This document shows, in pieces, positions 18,163 through 27,084 of a DNA stretch of 64,000 nt (the stretch's first letter is position 1; each line of letters opens with the position of its first letter). Source of the stretch: Pseudidiomarina indica (GTDB taxonomy: Bacteria > Pseudomonadota > Gammaproteobacteria > Enterobacterales > Alteromonadaceae); assembly GCA_029279945.1 (NCBI GenBank), contig JAJUHK010000002.1, positions 1-64,000 on the forward strand. Direction: 5' to 3'. A model generated the notes under the pieces. It saw only the letters and a program-made list of their open reading frames with translations, made no database searches and was not told the origin of the DNA. A program made the position numbers and the translations under genes.

Positions 18163-19015
18163 AGGCATAACCGGCCTGTTGTAAACGTGCAGGTAAAACC
18201 AATTGGCCGGTTACTACCATCTGGGACAGTTCTCCTAATGCCAATTTGAGTCCCCAAGCTGGGATTTTCATGAAATGTGATTTTCGTAACACTTTGGCCA
18301 AGGTTTTGCTGAATTCTGCTTGTGTAACTGGTTGTGGAGCAGTGCCATTGTAGACTCCGACACAATCATCACGATTCAATAAAAATATAATAATATCAAC
18401 CATGTCATCCAGATGTATCCAGGAAAACCCTTGTTGACCAGAACCAATAACGCCACCCAAACCCAATAAATAAGGCGGCAACATTTTCTGTAAAGCTCCC
18501 CCTCGTTGAGCAAGTACGACCCCAGTACGCAGCACACAAACCCTCGTTTGTGCTGATTGTGCGGCTAACGCCAAGCGTTCCCATTCCACACACAGACGGT
18601 GCGCAAAATCATCGGGGGTATCGACGGCTGTTGATTCAGTGACAGGCGTTGTGCCCTGTGCTCCGTAATAACCAATTGCCGAGCCACTGATAAATACCTG
18701 TGGTGGATTAGTCGCCACTTGAATCCGTTCAGTCAATTCACGGGTAATACCCCAACGGCTTTGTTCAAGCCGTAATTTTTGTCGCTCGGTCCAACGTCGC
18801 TGCGCAATATTCTCACCCTGTAGATTAATCACGGCATAAAACTCACTGAGATCACCAAGCTCATCCAGATTACGTGCAACCTGAACCGCAGGCCCGAATA
18901 GTTTCAACGCTCGCTGTGGATCACGGCTAGTGATGGTGACTTGATAGTTGGCCAGTAACCGATGAACGAGCGCTGAACCGATCAGTCCTGTTCCTCCAGT
19001 AACTAATATTTTCAT
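18107..19015 (-). CDS. yfcH: YfcH-type SDR-family nucleotide-sugar epimerase-like protein
   Basis: This 302-residue short-chain dehydrogenase-like protein of the TIGR01777/YfcH family has the NAD(P)-binding GGTGLIGSAL at residues 7-16, GSAIGYYG in the active-site region and the family DUF1731 C-terminal domain. Its cellular role is unknown. The C-terminus ends normally for the family, so the 56-base antisense overlap with trpA is probably real. It is a single leftward gene; the divergent neighbour is yciB. Confidence 0.88.
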   Translation of the reverse strand: MKILVTGGTGLIGSALVHRLLANYQVTITSRDPQRALKLFGPAVQVARNLDELGDLSEFYAVINLQGENIAQRRWTERQKLRLEQSRWGITRELTERIQVATNPPQVFISGSAIGYYGAQGTTPVTESTAVDTPDDFAHRLCVEWERLALAAQSAQTRVCVLRTGVVLAQRGGALQKMLPPYLLGLGGVIGSGQQGFSWIHLDDMVDIIIFLLNRDDCVGVYNGTAPQPVTQAEFSKTLAKVLRKSHFMKIPAWGLKLALGELSQMVVTGQLVLPARLQQAGYAFRFESVEEALRDCLLPAS

Positions 19016-19133
19016 AGTAAACCGCCCCTCTTTTACAAGCCTGCCAACATCATGACTTGTTCATCGCAATGAATCTAGTCCTGCGCTATTTTTTCTGGCA
19101 AACTGAAGTAAGTTTTATCGCAAAGGCATCATC

Positions 19134-19688
19134 ATGTTAGTAATACTTGAATATATACCGCTCGCATTATTTTTTATTTTTTATCTACTCGGCGATATCT
19201 TCCTTGCAACGGGTATCTTAATGGTTGCCACTGTCATGCAAGTTATCGTGATTAAATTCATGCGGGAACCTGTCACTATGCGTCATTGGATAGTACTTTG
19301 GGCAGTGCTGATATTCGGTAGTATCACCCTGTTCTTGCATGATGAATGGTTTGTCAAAGTCAAAGTGTCCATTATCTATGTGGCTATTGCACTATTTCTT
19401 TTGATTGGCACCTGGTGGCAACAGCGCAGCCCGTTGCAAGCAATGTTAGGGCACGAAATCAATTTACCTGAATTCGCGTGGCGGCGGTTAACCTATGCTT
19501 GGGTGATCTTTTCACTCTGTTTAGCGGCCCTCAATTTATATATTGCCGAATACATGAGCCTTGATGCGTGGGTGAATTTCAAAGTATTTGGAACTCTTGG
19601 CGCAACCCTATTATTTAGCGTTGGCTCTGGAGCTTATATGTTTAAACATCACACTGATCGTGACCAAGATGCAAAGGAAATTGAATAA
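19134..19688 (+). CDS. yciB: Inner-membrane intracellular septation protein YciB (IspZ/IspA)
   Basis: This 184-residue protein has about five hydrophobic membrane segments (near residues 5-30, 48-70, 78-95, 118-140 and 148-170). [19 protein letters not shown] at the N-terminus and the conserved LGHEINLP and WVNFKVFG stretches identify the YciB family, which acts in cell-envelope synthesis and division. The ATG has AAAGG nine bases upstream. Its stop codon shares a base with the start of yciI, the standard yciB-yciI order. Confidence 0.93.
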   Translation: MLVILEYIPLALFFIFYLLGDIFLATGILMVATVMQVIVIKFMREPVTMRHWIVLWAVLIFGSITLFLHDEWFVKVKVSIIYVAIALFLLIGTWWQQRSPLQAMLGHEINLPEFAWRRLTYAWVIFSLCLAALNLYIAEYMSLDAWVNFKVFGTLGATLLFSVGSGAYMFKHHTDRDQDAKEIE

Positions 19689-19987
19689 TGTGGTTTGCAA
19701 TTTGGGCTGAAGATGCCCCTAATTCGTTAACGGCCCGCCGCGCAACGCGACCGGCACATTTAGCCCGGCTCGAGCAACTGTTAGCCGAAGGTCGCTTGTT
19801 AGTTGCTGGTCCTTGCCCAGCGATTGCTAGCACCGACCCCGGTGAAGCTGGCTTCACTGGCTCTTTAGTTGTGGCCGAGTTTGATTCATTGGCCGACGCG
19901 CAAGCGTGGGCTGACCAAGATCCGTACCTCGCAGCTGGCGTTTATGCCAAAGTGACGGTGAAACCATATCTCAAAGTACTGCCGTGA
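19688..19987 (+). CDS. yciI: YciI family protein
   Basis: This 99-residue protein has the dimeric ferredoxin-like YciI fold, with the conserved [22 protein letters not shown] block and [20 protein letters not shown]. The His-Asp pair resembles the chlorinase/dehydrochlorinase relatives, but the function in this subfamily is unknown. The start codon overlaps the yciB stop (TAATG), implying co-translation. An alpha/beta hydrolase gene follows after four bases. Confidence 0.9.
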   Translation: MWFAIWAEDAPNSLTARRATRPAHLARLEQLLAEGRLLVAGPCPAIASTDPGEAGFTGSLVVAEFDSLADAQAWADQDPYLAAGVYAKVTVKPYLKVLP

Positions 19988-19991
19988 CCCT

Positions 19992-20873
19992 ATGTCGACA
20001 CCACAACGTATTCAACTGCAACCGACTGCAGAACGCACTATTATCACCTATTGCTGGGATACCCCAACCCCCAAGGGGGTGGTGATTATGGCGCCAGCAA
20101 TGGCGGTTCCTCAAGCCTTTTATCAGCATCTTTGTCAGTGGCTAAATGAGCAGGGTTATCGGGTTATCAGCTTTGACTATTATGGGATTGGAGCATCAGT
20201 CGATAGACCGTTAAAACAAATCAATACCACAGTTTTTGACTGGGCTACAATTGATGCCCCGGCAGTCATTGAGTACGCTCAGCAAAGTGCCGCCGGGCGA
20301 CCACTGATTTGGTTAGCACACAGTATCAGTGGGCAAATTTTTGGACTAATTCCCAATAACCATCTTATCGATCACCTGATCACGGTCGCCACTGGCACGG
20401 GGTATTGGCGGCATACCACCCCTAGTTTAAAATTGAAATCAGCCTTCCTCTGGTTCTTTGTCACGCCTTGGCTGATTCCATGTGTAGGCTACTTCCCGGG
20501 CCGTAAGCTTGGCATTATTGGTGATGTGCCGGCAGGTGCTATGCAACAATGGCGGCGCTGGTGTTTACACCCCCATTACTTAGTCGGGGTGGAAAATCGC
20601 TACGAACAATATGCCCAGGTGCGCACGCCAATTACCGCAATCAGTTTCAGCGATGATGAAATGCTTACCCAACGTAACGTCACCATCATGCATGATTTTT
20701 ACGTGAATGCACCACAGCAGCGTCACCTGTATACACCAGCACAGTTGGATGTGCCCCGACTCGGCCACTTTGGTATCTTTAAAAAAAGTAATGCGCAACT
20801 GTGGTTCACGTTATTTGCTGAACCATTAGCTACAGCAGTAACACAGGTAGAAAACAACCGTAAGCTCAATTAA
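19992..20873 (+). CDS. Alpha/beta hydrolase (COG4757-like), substrate unknown
   Basis: This 293-residue protein has the alpha/beta-hydrolase fold: VVIMAPAMAVPQAFY at the oxyanion region, FDYYGIGAS at 61-69, the probable nucleophile S111 in AHSISGQ (a variant of GxSxG with Ala in the first position) and the likely catalytic His in GHFGIFKK near 262. Hydrophobic segments around 135-160 could contact membrane or form a lid. It is the third gene of the yciB-yciI run. It overlaps the convergent ybbP by four bases. Confidence 0.78.
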   Translation: MSTPQRIQLQPTAERTIITYCWDTPTPKGVVIMAPAMAVPQAFYQHLCQWLNEQGYRVISFDYYGIGASVDRPLKQINTTVFDWATIDAPAVIEYAQQSAAGRPLIWLAHSISGQIFGLIPNNHLIDHLITVATGTGYWRHTTPSLKLKSAFLWFFVTPWLIPCVGYFPGRKLGIIGDVPAGAMQQWRRWCLHPHYLVGVENRYEQYAQVRTPITAISFSDDEMLTQRNVTIMHDFYVNAPQQRHLYTPAQLDVPRLGHFGIFKKSNAQLWFTLFAEPLATAVTQVENNRKLN

Positions 20874-23398
20874 GTGAGCTTACGGATCAGTTCTGCCGCA
20901 TTTTGACGCACTAAACCAAAGCATGCTAAGCGGCCAAGTACTGCCACTACTACCGCTCCTGATAACGGCCCAATCAGCCAGAACCGCCAATGCATGCTGG
21001 CGCTCATTGCAAATACCTGCACTTGTAAGATCCACAGCACCAACTCCATTGCCAGTGCTGCAATAACCCCACTAAGCGCCCCTAATATCATGAATTCGTA
21101 GGTAATACTGCGGTTTAATAGTTTCGATGACGCCCCTAGGGTGCGAAGAATAACCAGTTCCTGTTGGCGTTCGTCAAGCGACGCTTGTACTTGAGCCAAT
21201 AACACCAATATCCCGGCCATCAGCACCAGCACGAGTACAAACCCTATCGCTAGGCTTACCTGATCAATCACTTCACGCAATTGCCCAATCAATGCATCTA
21301 AATCGATGAGGGAGACCTGTGGGAAAGGTTTAAAGAGTTCGAATAACTCACTCTTCCGTGGTTCCGGTAAATTAAAACTAGTAATAAAAGTAGCAGGAAA
21401 CTCGGCTAACACTGCCGTATTAAAAATCATAAAGAAGTTGGGTTGTAAGGTTCCCCAATTCACTTCACGAATACTGGTGATGGGTACTTCAAACACATGA
21501 CCACCAATGTTGAATTCCAGCATATCGCCAACCTGTAAGCGCATACGCTTAGCAACATCAGCTTCGACAGACACCTGCCCTTCGGTGCTGTCTGGTTGCC
21601 ACCATTGACCGGCAAGTAACTGGTTATTGGGCGGTAAACTGTCACGCCAAGTAAGTGATAGTTCACGTCCAAAACCTTCGCGCTGTTCACTGTTGTTGGT
21701 CGCTGTATCGGCTTCATCGCCAGCGGCTTCTTTGGTCACTTCATCGCGCACTGGTATACCATTCACTGCGGTCATTCGTCCAGGTACGACGGGATACAAA
21801 TCCGCGGTTGATATATCCCGTGCTGCGAACTCTTGTTGCAATCGCTCGACATCCTGTGGCGCGATATTTACCACAAAATAATTCGGTGCATCTGCAGGCA
21901 ACTGACGTTGCCAATCAGCAAGTAACTCATGCCGCAGCGCGAGCACAAGTAAGAGCAGCATAATAGCGGTAGAAAAGCTTAACATTTGTATGCGATTTGC
22001 CTGCGCACGCCGTTGCAATCCAGCCATAGCCAAGCGCCAAGAACTCCCCGCTTGCATTCCAGCTTGCCGACTTACTCGAATAAAGCATTGACTAATAATC
22101 AGCAAGACCACGGCAGCTAGCGCACCGCCGACAAATAATGCGCTGGACAATAATACATGTTGGCTATATAGCAACAGCAACGCATAAATAGCGCCAGCCG
22201 ACAGCAGCCAATGCAACCAACGCCACCGCGCAGTACCTGCAAGTTGTCGATTAAGCACGCGTAGTGGTGGGATTTGAATGAGCCGCAACAATGGATACAA
22301 GGTAAACATCAGCGCACTAATCAAGCCTGTGCTAGTCGCCAACAGATAAGGTTTAGCACTAGCTTCAGGTAAACTGGTGCCTAATTGTACAGCGACCCAA
22401 TCAATGACCTGAGCTTGGATAAACCATCCCAATCCAAGCCCTATGACAATGCTAAACAGGGTGAGTAATAGTAAGTGCAGAACAAAAATGTTTTGAATCT
22501 GTCGACGACCAGCGCCAAGAGTTTTAATAATTGCCACGACATCATAGTTTCGCTGGCAATAGCGTTGTGCTGCAACCGCTACTGCAGTGGCAGCCAACAC
22601 CACTCCCAATAAGCTGGCCAACAACATAAAACGTTCTGCCCGCTGCAAACTGCGTGCTAGCGGACTATCACCATCTTCAATACCACGCCAACTATGGATA
22701 TCGCTATTTAACTGAGGTGCCAGCCAGTCATAATAAGCATTCAACTGTACTTCAGTACCAGCGTACAACACGTGATAGCGCACACGCGACCCTGGTTGAA
22801 TCAAGCCCGTTTGAGCTAACTCATCATAGCGAATAAGAACGTTAGGGCTATCGGTAAACACCGAGAAGCCAACATCTGGTTCATAGGTTAATACCCGCGC
22901 GACGGTAAATTCACTTTGACCGATTTCAATGGTGTCTCCGACTTGCAACCCAAGTTCCTGGAATAATGCACTTGCGGCCCAAGCTTCGCCTGGTTGTGGC
23001 AGTTGCGCACCGGCACTCTCTTCGGTGCCATAGGGCATCTGTGCTACACGTAACTCGCCACGCAATGGGTAGCCATCGCTAACAGCTTTAATATCCACCA
23101 GCGCCAGCTGCCCCTGCGCAAATGCCATACTGTTAAATACCACTCGCTGCGCAGTTCGCAGTTCAAACTGCTCTGCTTGTGCTATCCATTCCTCGGCAAT
23201 AGGCTGCCGCGAACTTAGCACCCGATCGGCGGCCAGAAACTCGGCACTGCGGGATACTAAACCTGCTTGCAATCGTTCGGTAAATAATGACAGCGATAGC
23301 ACCGCAGTTACCGCAAGCACAATAGCAGCCGCCATAATCGTGAGCTCGCCGCGTTTGAGTTCCTGGCGCAATAAGCGCCAAGAAATTTTATGCCACAT
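20870..23398 (-). CDS. ybbP: FtsX-like ABC transporter permease YbbP
   Basis: This 842-residue membrane protein has an N-terminal anchor segment (about 20-40), two FtsX permease units separated by a hydrophobic region (about 265-500), a large periplasmic domain (about 500-690) and three final membrane helices (about 705-835). It fits the YbbP/LolC-like group that works with the ATPase YbbA, probably a mechanotransmission-type export system acting in the envelope; the substrate is unknown. It overlaps ybbA by 11 bases. The ybbA-ybbP/tesA arrangement equals that of E. coli. Confidence 0.9.
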   Translation of the reverse strand: MWHKISWRLLRQELKRGELTIMAAAIVLAVTAVLSLSLFTERLQAGLVSRSAEFLAADRVLSSRQPIAEEWIAQAEQFELRTAQRVVFNSMAFAQGQLALVDIKAVSDGYPLRGELRVAQMPYGTEESAGAQLPQPGEAWAASALFQELGLQVGDTIEIGQSEFTVARVLTYEPDVGFSVFTDSPNVLIRYDELAQTGLIQPGSRVRYHVLYAGTEVQLNAYYDWLAPQLNSDIHSWRGIEDGDSPLARSLQRAERFMLLASLLGVVLAATAVAVAAQRYCQRNYDVVAIIKTLGAGRRQIQNIFVLHLLLLTLFSIVIGLGLGWFIQAQVIDWVAVQLGTSLPEASAKPYLLATSTGLISALMFTLYPLLRLIQIPPLRVLNRQLAGTARWRWLHWLLSAGAIYALLLLYSQHVLLSSALFVGGALAAVVLLIISQCFIRVSRQAGMQAGSSWRLAMAGLQRRAQANRIQMLSFSTAIMLLLLVLALRHELLADWQRQLPADAPNYFVVNIAPQDVERLQQEFAARDISTADLYPVVPGRMTAVNGIPVRDEVTKEAAGDEADTATNNSEQREGFGRELSLTWRDSLPPNNQLLAGQWWQPDSTEGQVSVEADVAKRMRLQVGDMLEFNIGGHVFEVPITSIREVNWGTLQPNFFMIFNTAVLAEFPATFITSFNLPEPRKSELFELFKPFPQVSLIDLDALIGQLREVIDQVSLAIGFVLVLVLMAGILVLLAQVQASLDERQQELVILRTLGASSKLLNRSITYEFMILGALSGVIAALAMELVLWILQVQVFAMSASMHWRFWLIGPLSGAVVVAVLGRLACFGLVRQNAAELIRKLT

Positions 23399-24068
23399 CT
23401 GCTGGTACCTCTGTCAATCGTCCCGCTTCCATCGTTAAGATCCGCTGACAACGCTGAGCTAGCTTTGAATCATGGGTCACCATCACTAAGGTGGTTCCCG
23501 ACTGTTCATTCATCGCAAATAACAAATCTTCAATTTTGCGTCCCGTCGCGGCATCAAGATTGCCCGTTGGTTCATCAGCAAACAGAATTTTGGGTGTCCC
23601 TATAAATGCTCGAGCAATAGCAACGCGTTGCTGTTCTCCACCCGATAACTGGTTTGGATAATGAGTGAGTCGCTCACCTAACCCCACTTTGACGAGCAGT
23701 TCCCGTGCTTGTTGCTCGGCATTTTTTTGTCCGGCTAATTCGGCTGGAAGCATGACATTTTCAAGTGCTGTCAAACTTGGTATTAATAAAAACGATTGAA
23801 AAATAAAGCCTATTTTTTCTGCTCGTAGTTGCGCACGTTGCTCTTCATCAAGCGCGCTTAAATTGACTTGGTCAATGAGTACTTGGCCACTACTAGCGAT
23901 ATCTAAACCTGCTAACAATGCCAGCAATGTTGATTTACCTGAACCTGAAGCCCCCACAATTGCGACTGTCTCGCCAGCTTCAATTGCTAGGTCAATTGGC
24001 TGTAATATGTGTAAAATGCCTTCTTGAGTCGTGACTTTTTTTTCCAATTGTAAGGTTTGTATAAGCAT
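23388..24068 (-). CDS. ybbA: ABC transporter ATP-binding protein YbbA
   Basis: This 226-residue ATPase has Walker A GASGSGKST (39-47), the Q-loop in FIFQSF, signature LSGGEQQR (about 141-148) and Walker B ILFADEPTGNLD, of the MacB/LolD-like subfamily. It is partner of the YbbP permease encoded immediately downstream. Its start codon is separated from the divergent tesA start by only two bases, so its promoter and ribosome site must lie inside tesA. Confidence 0.94.
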   Translation of the reverse strand: MLIQTLQLEKKVTTQEGILHILQPIDLAIEAGETVAIVGASGSGKSTLLALLAGLDIASSGQVLIDQVNLSALDEEQRAQLRAEKIGFIFQSFLLIPSLTALENVMLPAELAGQKNAEQQARELLVKVGLGERLTHYPNQLSGGEQQRVAIARAFIGTPKILFADEPTGNLDAATGRKIEDLLFAMNEQSGTTLVMVTHDSKLAQRCQRILTMEAGRLTEVPADVA

Positions 24069-24070
24069 CT

Positions 24071-24715
24071 ATGAAAAGCATCCTGATTAAAATGTTGGCA
24101 CTTATTACCTTGGCCATACTCCCACAACTCCCTGCAAAGGCAACCACCTTAGTTGTTTTGGGTGACAGCCTCAGTGCAGGCTACGGCATGGCCCAAGCTG
24201 ACTCCTGGGTTGGCATTTTACAGCAACGCTGGAGCGTATCGTATCCAGACATAACCCTTATCAATGCCAGCATTAGTGGTGATACTACGCAAGGGGCACT
24301 GCACCGTTTACCCGGGGTCATTGCGCGTCATCAGCCTACTGCAGTGTTTATCGAGCTTGGCGGTAATGATGGTTTGCGTGGTTTCCCACCGACTACAATA
24401 GCTGATAACTTGTTACAGATTATCATGCAATTGCAACAAAATAATGCAAAAGTTGCAGTTAGTCAGATTCGCATCCCACCCAATTATGGGCCGCGCTATA
24501 GTGACATGTTTGCGAATGTGTTCCCGCAAGTAGCGAAGCAAGCTGATGTGCCCTTGATTCCATTTTTCATGGAAACCATTATCAACAATGAAGCTTACAT
24601 GCAAAATGATGGTATCCATCCCAATCGAGATGCCCAACCAATCATTGCAGACATTATGGAACCCTATTTGCTCGAACTGATTAACCAGGCAAAATCGGAA
24701 CAAAATACAGGTTAA
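24071..24715 (+). CDS. tesA: Multifunctional acyl-CoA thioesterase I / lysophospholipase L1 (arylesterase)
   Basis: This 214-residue GDSL-family hydrolase has a signal peptide (residues 1 to about 25, probable cleavage near PAKA), so it acts in the periplasm. The nucleophile is S33 in GDSLSAGYG, block III is GGNDGLRG and the Asp-His dyad is in NDGIHPN. It hydrolyses acyl-CoA and other esters in E. coli. The start is two bases from the divergent ybbA start; a later Met (24092) would give a shorter signal sequence. It is convergent with the tRNA-Ala/tRNA-Glu operon. Confidence 0.93.
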   Translation: MKSILIKMLALITLAILPQLPAKATTLVVLGDSLSAGYGMAQADSWVGILQQRWSVSYPDITLINASISGDTTQGALHRLPGVIARHQPTAVFIELGGNDGLRGFPPTTIADNLLQIIMQLQQNNAKVAVSQIRIPPNYGPRYSDMFANVFPQVAKQADVPLIPFFMETIINNEAYMQNDGIHPNRDAQPIIADIMEPYLLELINQAKSEQNTG

Positions 24716-24721
24716 GTAAGA

Positions 24722-24797
24722 TGGCGTCCCCTAGGGGATTCGAACCCCTGTTACCGCCGTGAAAGGGCGGTGTCCTAGGCCTCTAGACGAAGGGGAC
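24722..24797 (-). tRNA. tRNA-Glu (anticodon TTC)
   Basis: Read leftward, a 76-base cloverleaf includes an encoded CCA. The acceptor pairs GTCCCCT with AGGGGAC, the anticodon arm CCGCC-CTTTCAC-GGCGG carries TTC, and the T arm contains GGTTCGAATCC. It lies downstream of tRNA-Ala on the same strand and probably shares its promoter. The matching synthetase gltX is 3 kb away. Confidence 0.97.
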
Positions 24798-24849
24798 GCA
24801 ACCAGTACAAGTTGTATCAGAAACTGACTAAACGGAATACAGGCAAACT

Positions 24850-24925
<76 letters not shown>

Positions 24926-24974
24926 ACGTTTGAGACATTGCCGCGCTTCCGTCAGTACCCTGACAGCGGGGCGA

Positions 24975-25004
24975 ATTCTAGGGTAAAGTGCTTACTATCG
25001 TCAA
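24975..25004 (-). promoter_or_regulatory. Promoter of the tRNA-Ala/tRNA-Glu unit
   Basis: On the minus strand TTGACG (25004-24999) and TAGAAT (24980-24975) are 18 bases apart, followed by a GC-rich discriminator CGCCCCGC, the pattern of growth-rate and stringently controlled stable-RNA promoters. The remaining bases between 24926 and 25068 hold no other recognisable element. Confidence 0.7.
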
Positions 25005-25068
25005 CCTTTTTTTTAGAAAAGTGCTTTGTTTGCTGATTTTTACGCCAAATCGAACAAATACCATGCAT

Positions 25069-26337
25069 TCACACTTGTTCCGCGCCTGCTCCCGTTACTT
25101 CTGGCAAATGTCCTTGTTGCACCTGATTACGACCATTATTCTTAGCCCGATAAAGTGCTTCATCGGCACATTGCAATACCTCAGTAAGCGACACCGCAGC
25201 ATCAGGCTCAACATGGGTAGCTCCCACACTAATGGTGACTCGGATCGGGTCCTGCTCAGTCGGCACTTCAATTTGCTCTACGGCAGCACGAATACGCTCT
25301 GCCACCGCGAGCATTTGCGCTTCAGATACATCATTGAGTAATAGTAAGAATTCTTCACCACCATAGCGGCCAAGTCGATCGCTAGGCTTCACTTCGTCCG
25401 CAATAGTCGCTGCTACTTTACGTAATACCAAATCACCTTGAATATGACCGTAGGTATCATTAACTTGCTTAAAATAATCAATGTCGAGCATGACAATCCC
25501 AAAAGGTACTCGTGCTGCACGATTTAGCTTTTGCTGGGCAAACTCGATAATTGCACCGTGGTTAAAAACGCCAGTTAATGCATCACGGGAAGCTTGCTCG
25601 CGCAACTGTTGATTGGCCGCCAGTAAGCGCTGATTAAGACCAACGATTTTTTCGTATAACTTACTTTTTTCAATTAAATGCGCAACCTGTGCTGCAATGT
25701 AAATAAACACCTCTTGATGTAAACCTTTATAGGTGTTCTTCTTGGTGCTGGAAAAGAACAGAAACCCTACTGCCCGCCCGTCGGCTAATAATGGACAGGT
25801 TAAGCTGGAACGAATCCCTTCTGCAACAATCCGCTGTGTCGATTCAGAGCCAGGATGCTTTTTAAGATATTCTTCCAAATCATTAATGATACGCGGTTGC
25901 CCGGTATCTATAATGGTCTGCAAGCTAGAACCCGCTAATGGTGCTGAATAACCTTTAGTAATTTGTGGTTCAGTATCATAAGTGAATTTAGCCCAATAGG
26001 CGGTAACGTTCTTATAGTCGTCATCAATGAGCGCGCAACCGATACGTTCGTACGGTATAATTTCCTTAAAAAAAGTATAGATCCGCACCAAAATATCATC
26101 CAGGAGCACTCCTTTATTGAGCTCGGTACTAATTTCTAATAACCGAATAAGCTCGTTGTAACGATCAGTTAACCACTGTCCCAGTTGTTCCAGTTCGGCT
26201 CCTAGTTTTTGTATTACCGCTGGTTGCTGCGTATTTCTTAAGGCCGCAAGTTGCTCTCGCAGATCATGCTCGAAACTATACTGACGCAACTCCATCTCCA
26301 CTTCATCCAACGACCCAGGTTCTGTTTTATCTTTCAT
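25069..26337 (-). CDS. GAF-GGDEF protein, probable diguanylate cyclase
   Basis: This 422-residue cytosolic protein has an N-terminal helical segment (1-75), a GAF sensor domain (about 75-225) and a GGDEF domain (about 245-405) with the active-site GGEEF at 326-330 and LDIDYFKQVNDTYGH upstream. It should make cyclic di-GMP in response to an unknown signal. The inhibitory-site position is KPSD instead of RxxD (residues 317-320), so product inhibition may be weak. No EAL domain or membrane segments. It lies 56 bases downstream of the carbonic anhydrase gene on the same strand. Confidence 0.88.
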   Translation of the reverse strand: MKDKTEPGSLDEVEMELRQYSFEHDLREQLAALRNTQQPAVIQKLGAELEQLGQWLTDRYNELIRLLEISTELNKGVLLDDILVRIYTFFKEIIPYERIGCALIDDDYKNVTAYWAKFTYDTEPQITKGYSAPLAGSSLQTIIDTGQPRIINDLEEYLKKHPGSESTQRIVAEGIRSSLTCPLLADGRAVGFLFFSSTKKNTYKGLHQEVFIYIAAQVAHLIEKSKLYEKIVGLNQRLLAANQQLREQASRDALTGVFNHGAIIEFAQQKLNRAARVPFGIVMLDIDYFKQVNDTYGHIQGDLVLRKVAATIADEVKPSDRLGRYGGEEFLLLLNDVSEAQMLAVAERIRAAVEQIEVPTEQDPIRVTISVGATHVEPDAAVSLTEVLQCADEALYRAKNNGRNQVQQGHLPEVTGAGAEQV

Positions 26338-26393
26338 GTCCGACTCTCATAACTCCTTCACGGCAAGTCACCTGCTGGGTTACATCCGCGCCA

Positions 26394-27026
26394 TCATTCA
26401 ACAAAATGGTATATCCGTTCCAATGACTCGCGATCGCGCACAGTTACGTCCATATCTCGAACTAATCCGTCTTCAATACTATATACCCAGCCATGTATCG
26501 CCAATTCTTGGCCCCTATCCCACGCTTGCTGAATAATTGTCGTTTTAGCGAGATTACGTACTTGTTCAATAACGTTCAGTTCACATAAGCGATCAATCCT
26601 ATCCTTCTCAGATGGGATCGCTTCTAGTTCCACATGATGCTCGCGATAAATATCTTTGATTGGAAACAGCCAATGGTCGACCAAGCCGTGGGAACAACTT
26701 TCCGTGGCTGCTCGAACTCCGCCACAACCATAATGCCCGACCACTAAAATATGCTTCACTTGCAGCGTTTCTACCGCATACTGCACCACTGATAAACAGT
26801 TAAAATCAGTTTGAATGACCTGGTTGGCCACGTTGCGGTGGACAAATAACTCGCCAGGTGCCATTCCCACCACTTGGTTTGCTGGCACACGACTGTCAGA
26901 ACAACCAATCCATAAATACTCTGGGTTTTGCTGCGCCACCAGTTTGTCAAAAAACTCAGGGTCTTGCTTGAGCATTCGCGCTGCCCACGCCGAGTTATTT
27001 TCAATGAGTTGGCGGATTTTAGGCAT
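26394..27026 (-). CDS. can: Beta-class carbonic anhydrase
   Basis: This 210-residue zinc enzyme interconverts CO2 and bicarbonate. Zinc ligands and the catalytic dyad are visible: C42, D44 and R46 in CSDSR, H98 and C101 in HYGCGG. Length and sequence resemble E. coli Can (YadF, 220 aa). It sits between gltX and the GGDEF gene, all leftward, with 58 bases to the gltX stop. Confidence 0.95.
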   Translation of the reverse strand: MPKIRQLIENNSAWAARMLKQDPEFFDKLVAQQNPEYLWIGCSDSRVPANQVVGMAPGELFVHRNVANQVIQTDFNCLSVVQYAVETLQVKHILVVGHYGCGGVRAATESCSHGLVDHWLFPIKDIYREHHVELEAIPSEKDRIDRLCELNVIEQVRNLAKTTIIQQAWDRGQELAIHGWVYSIEDGLVRDMDVTVRDRESLERIYHFVE

Positions 27027-27084
27027 GACAGATTCTCTCGTTATTCAACTGTGGATAGTAAGGCGCCAAGACGGCGCCCCTCGT

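Noticed and set aside
21306-23605. Short open frames antisense to ybbP and ybbA
   Set aside because: No start context or similarity; the opposite strand is a clear ABC transporter pair.
26336-26536. Small rightward frame between the GGDEF and carbonic anhydrase genes
   Set aside because: It mostly overlaps the 3' end of the carbonic anhydrase gene in antisense and has no ribosome site.
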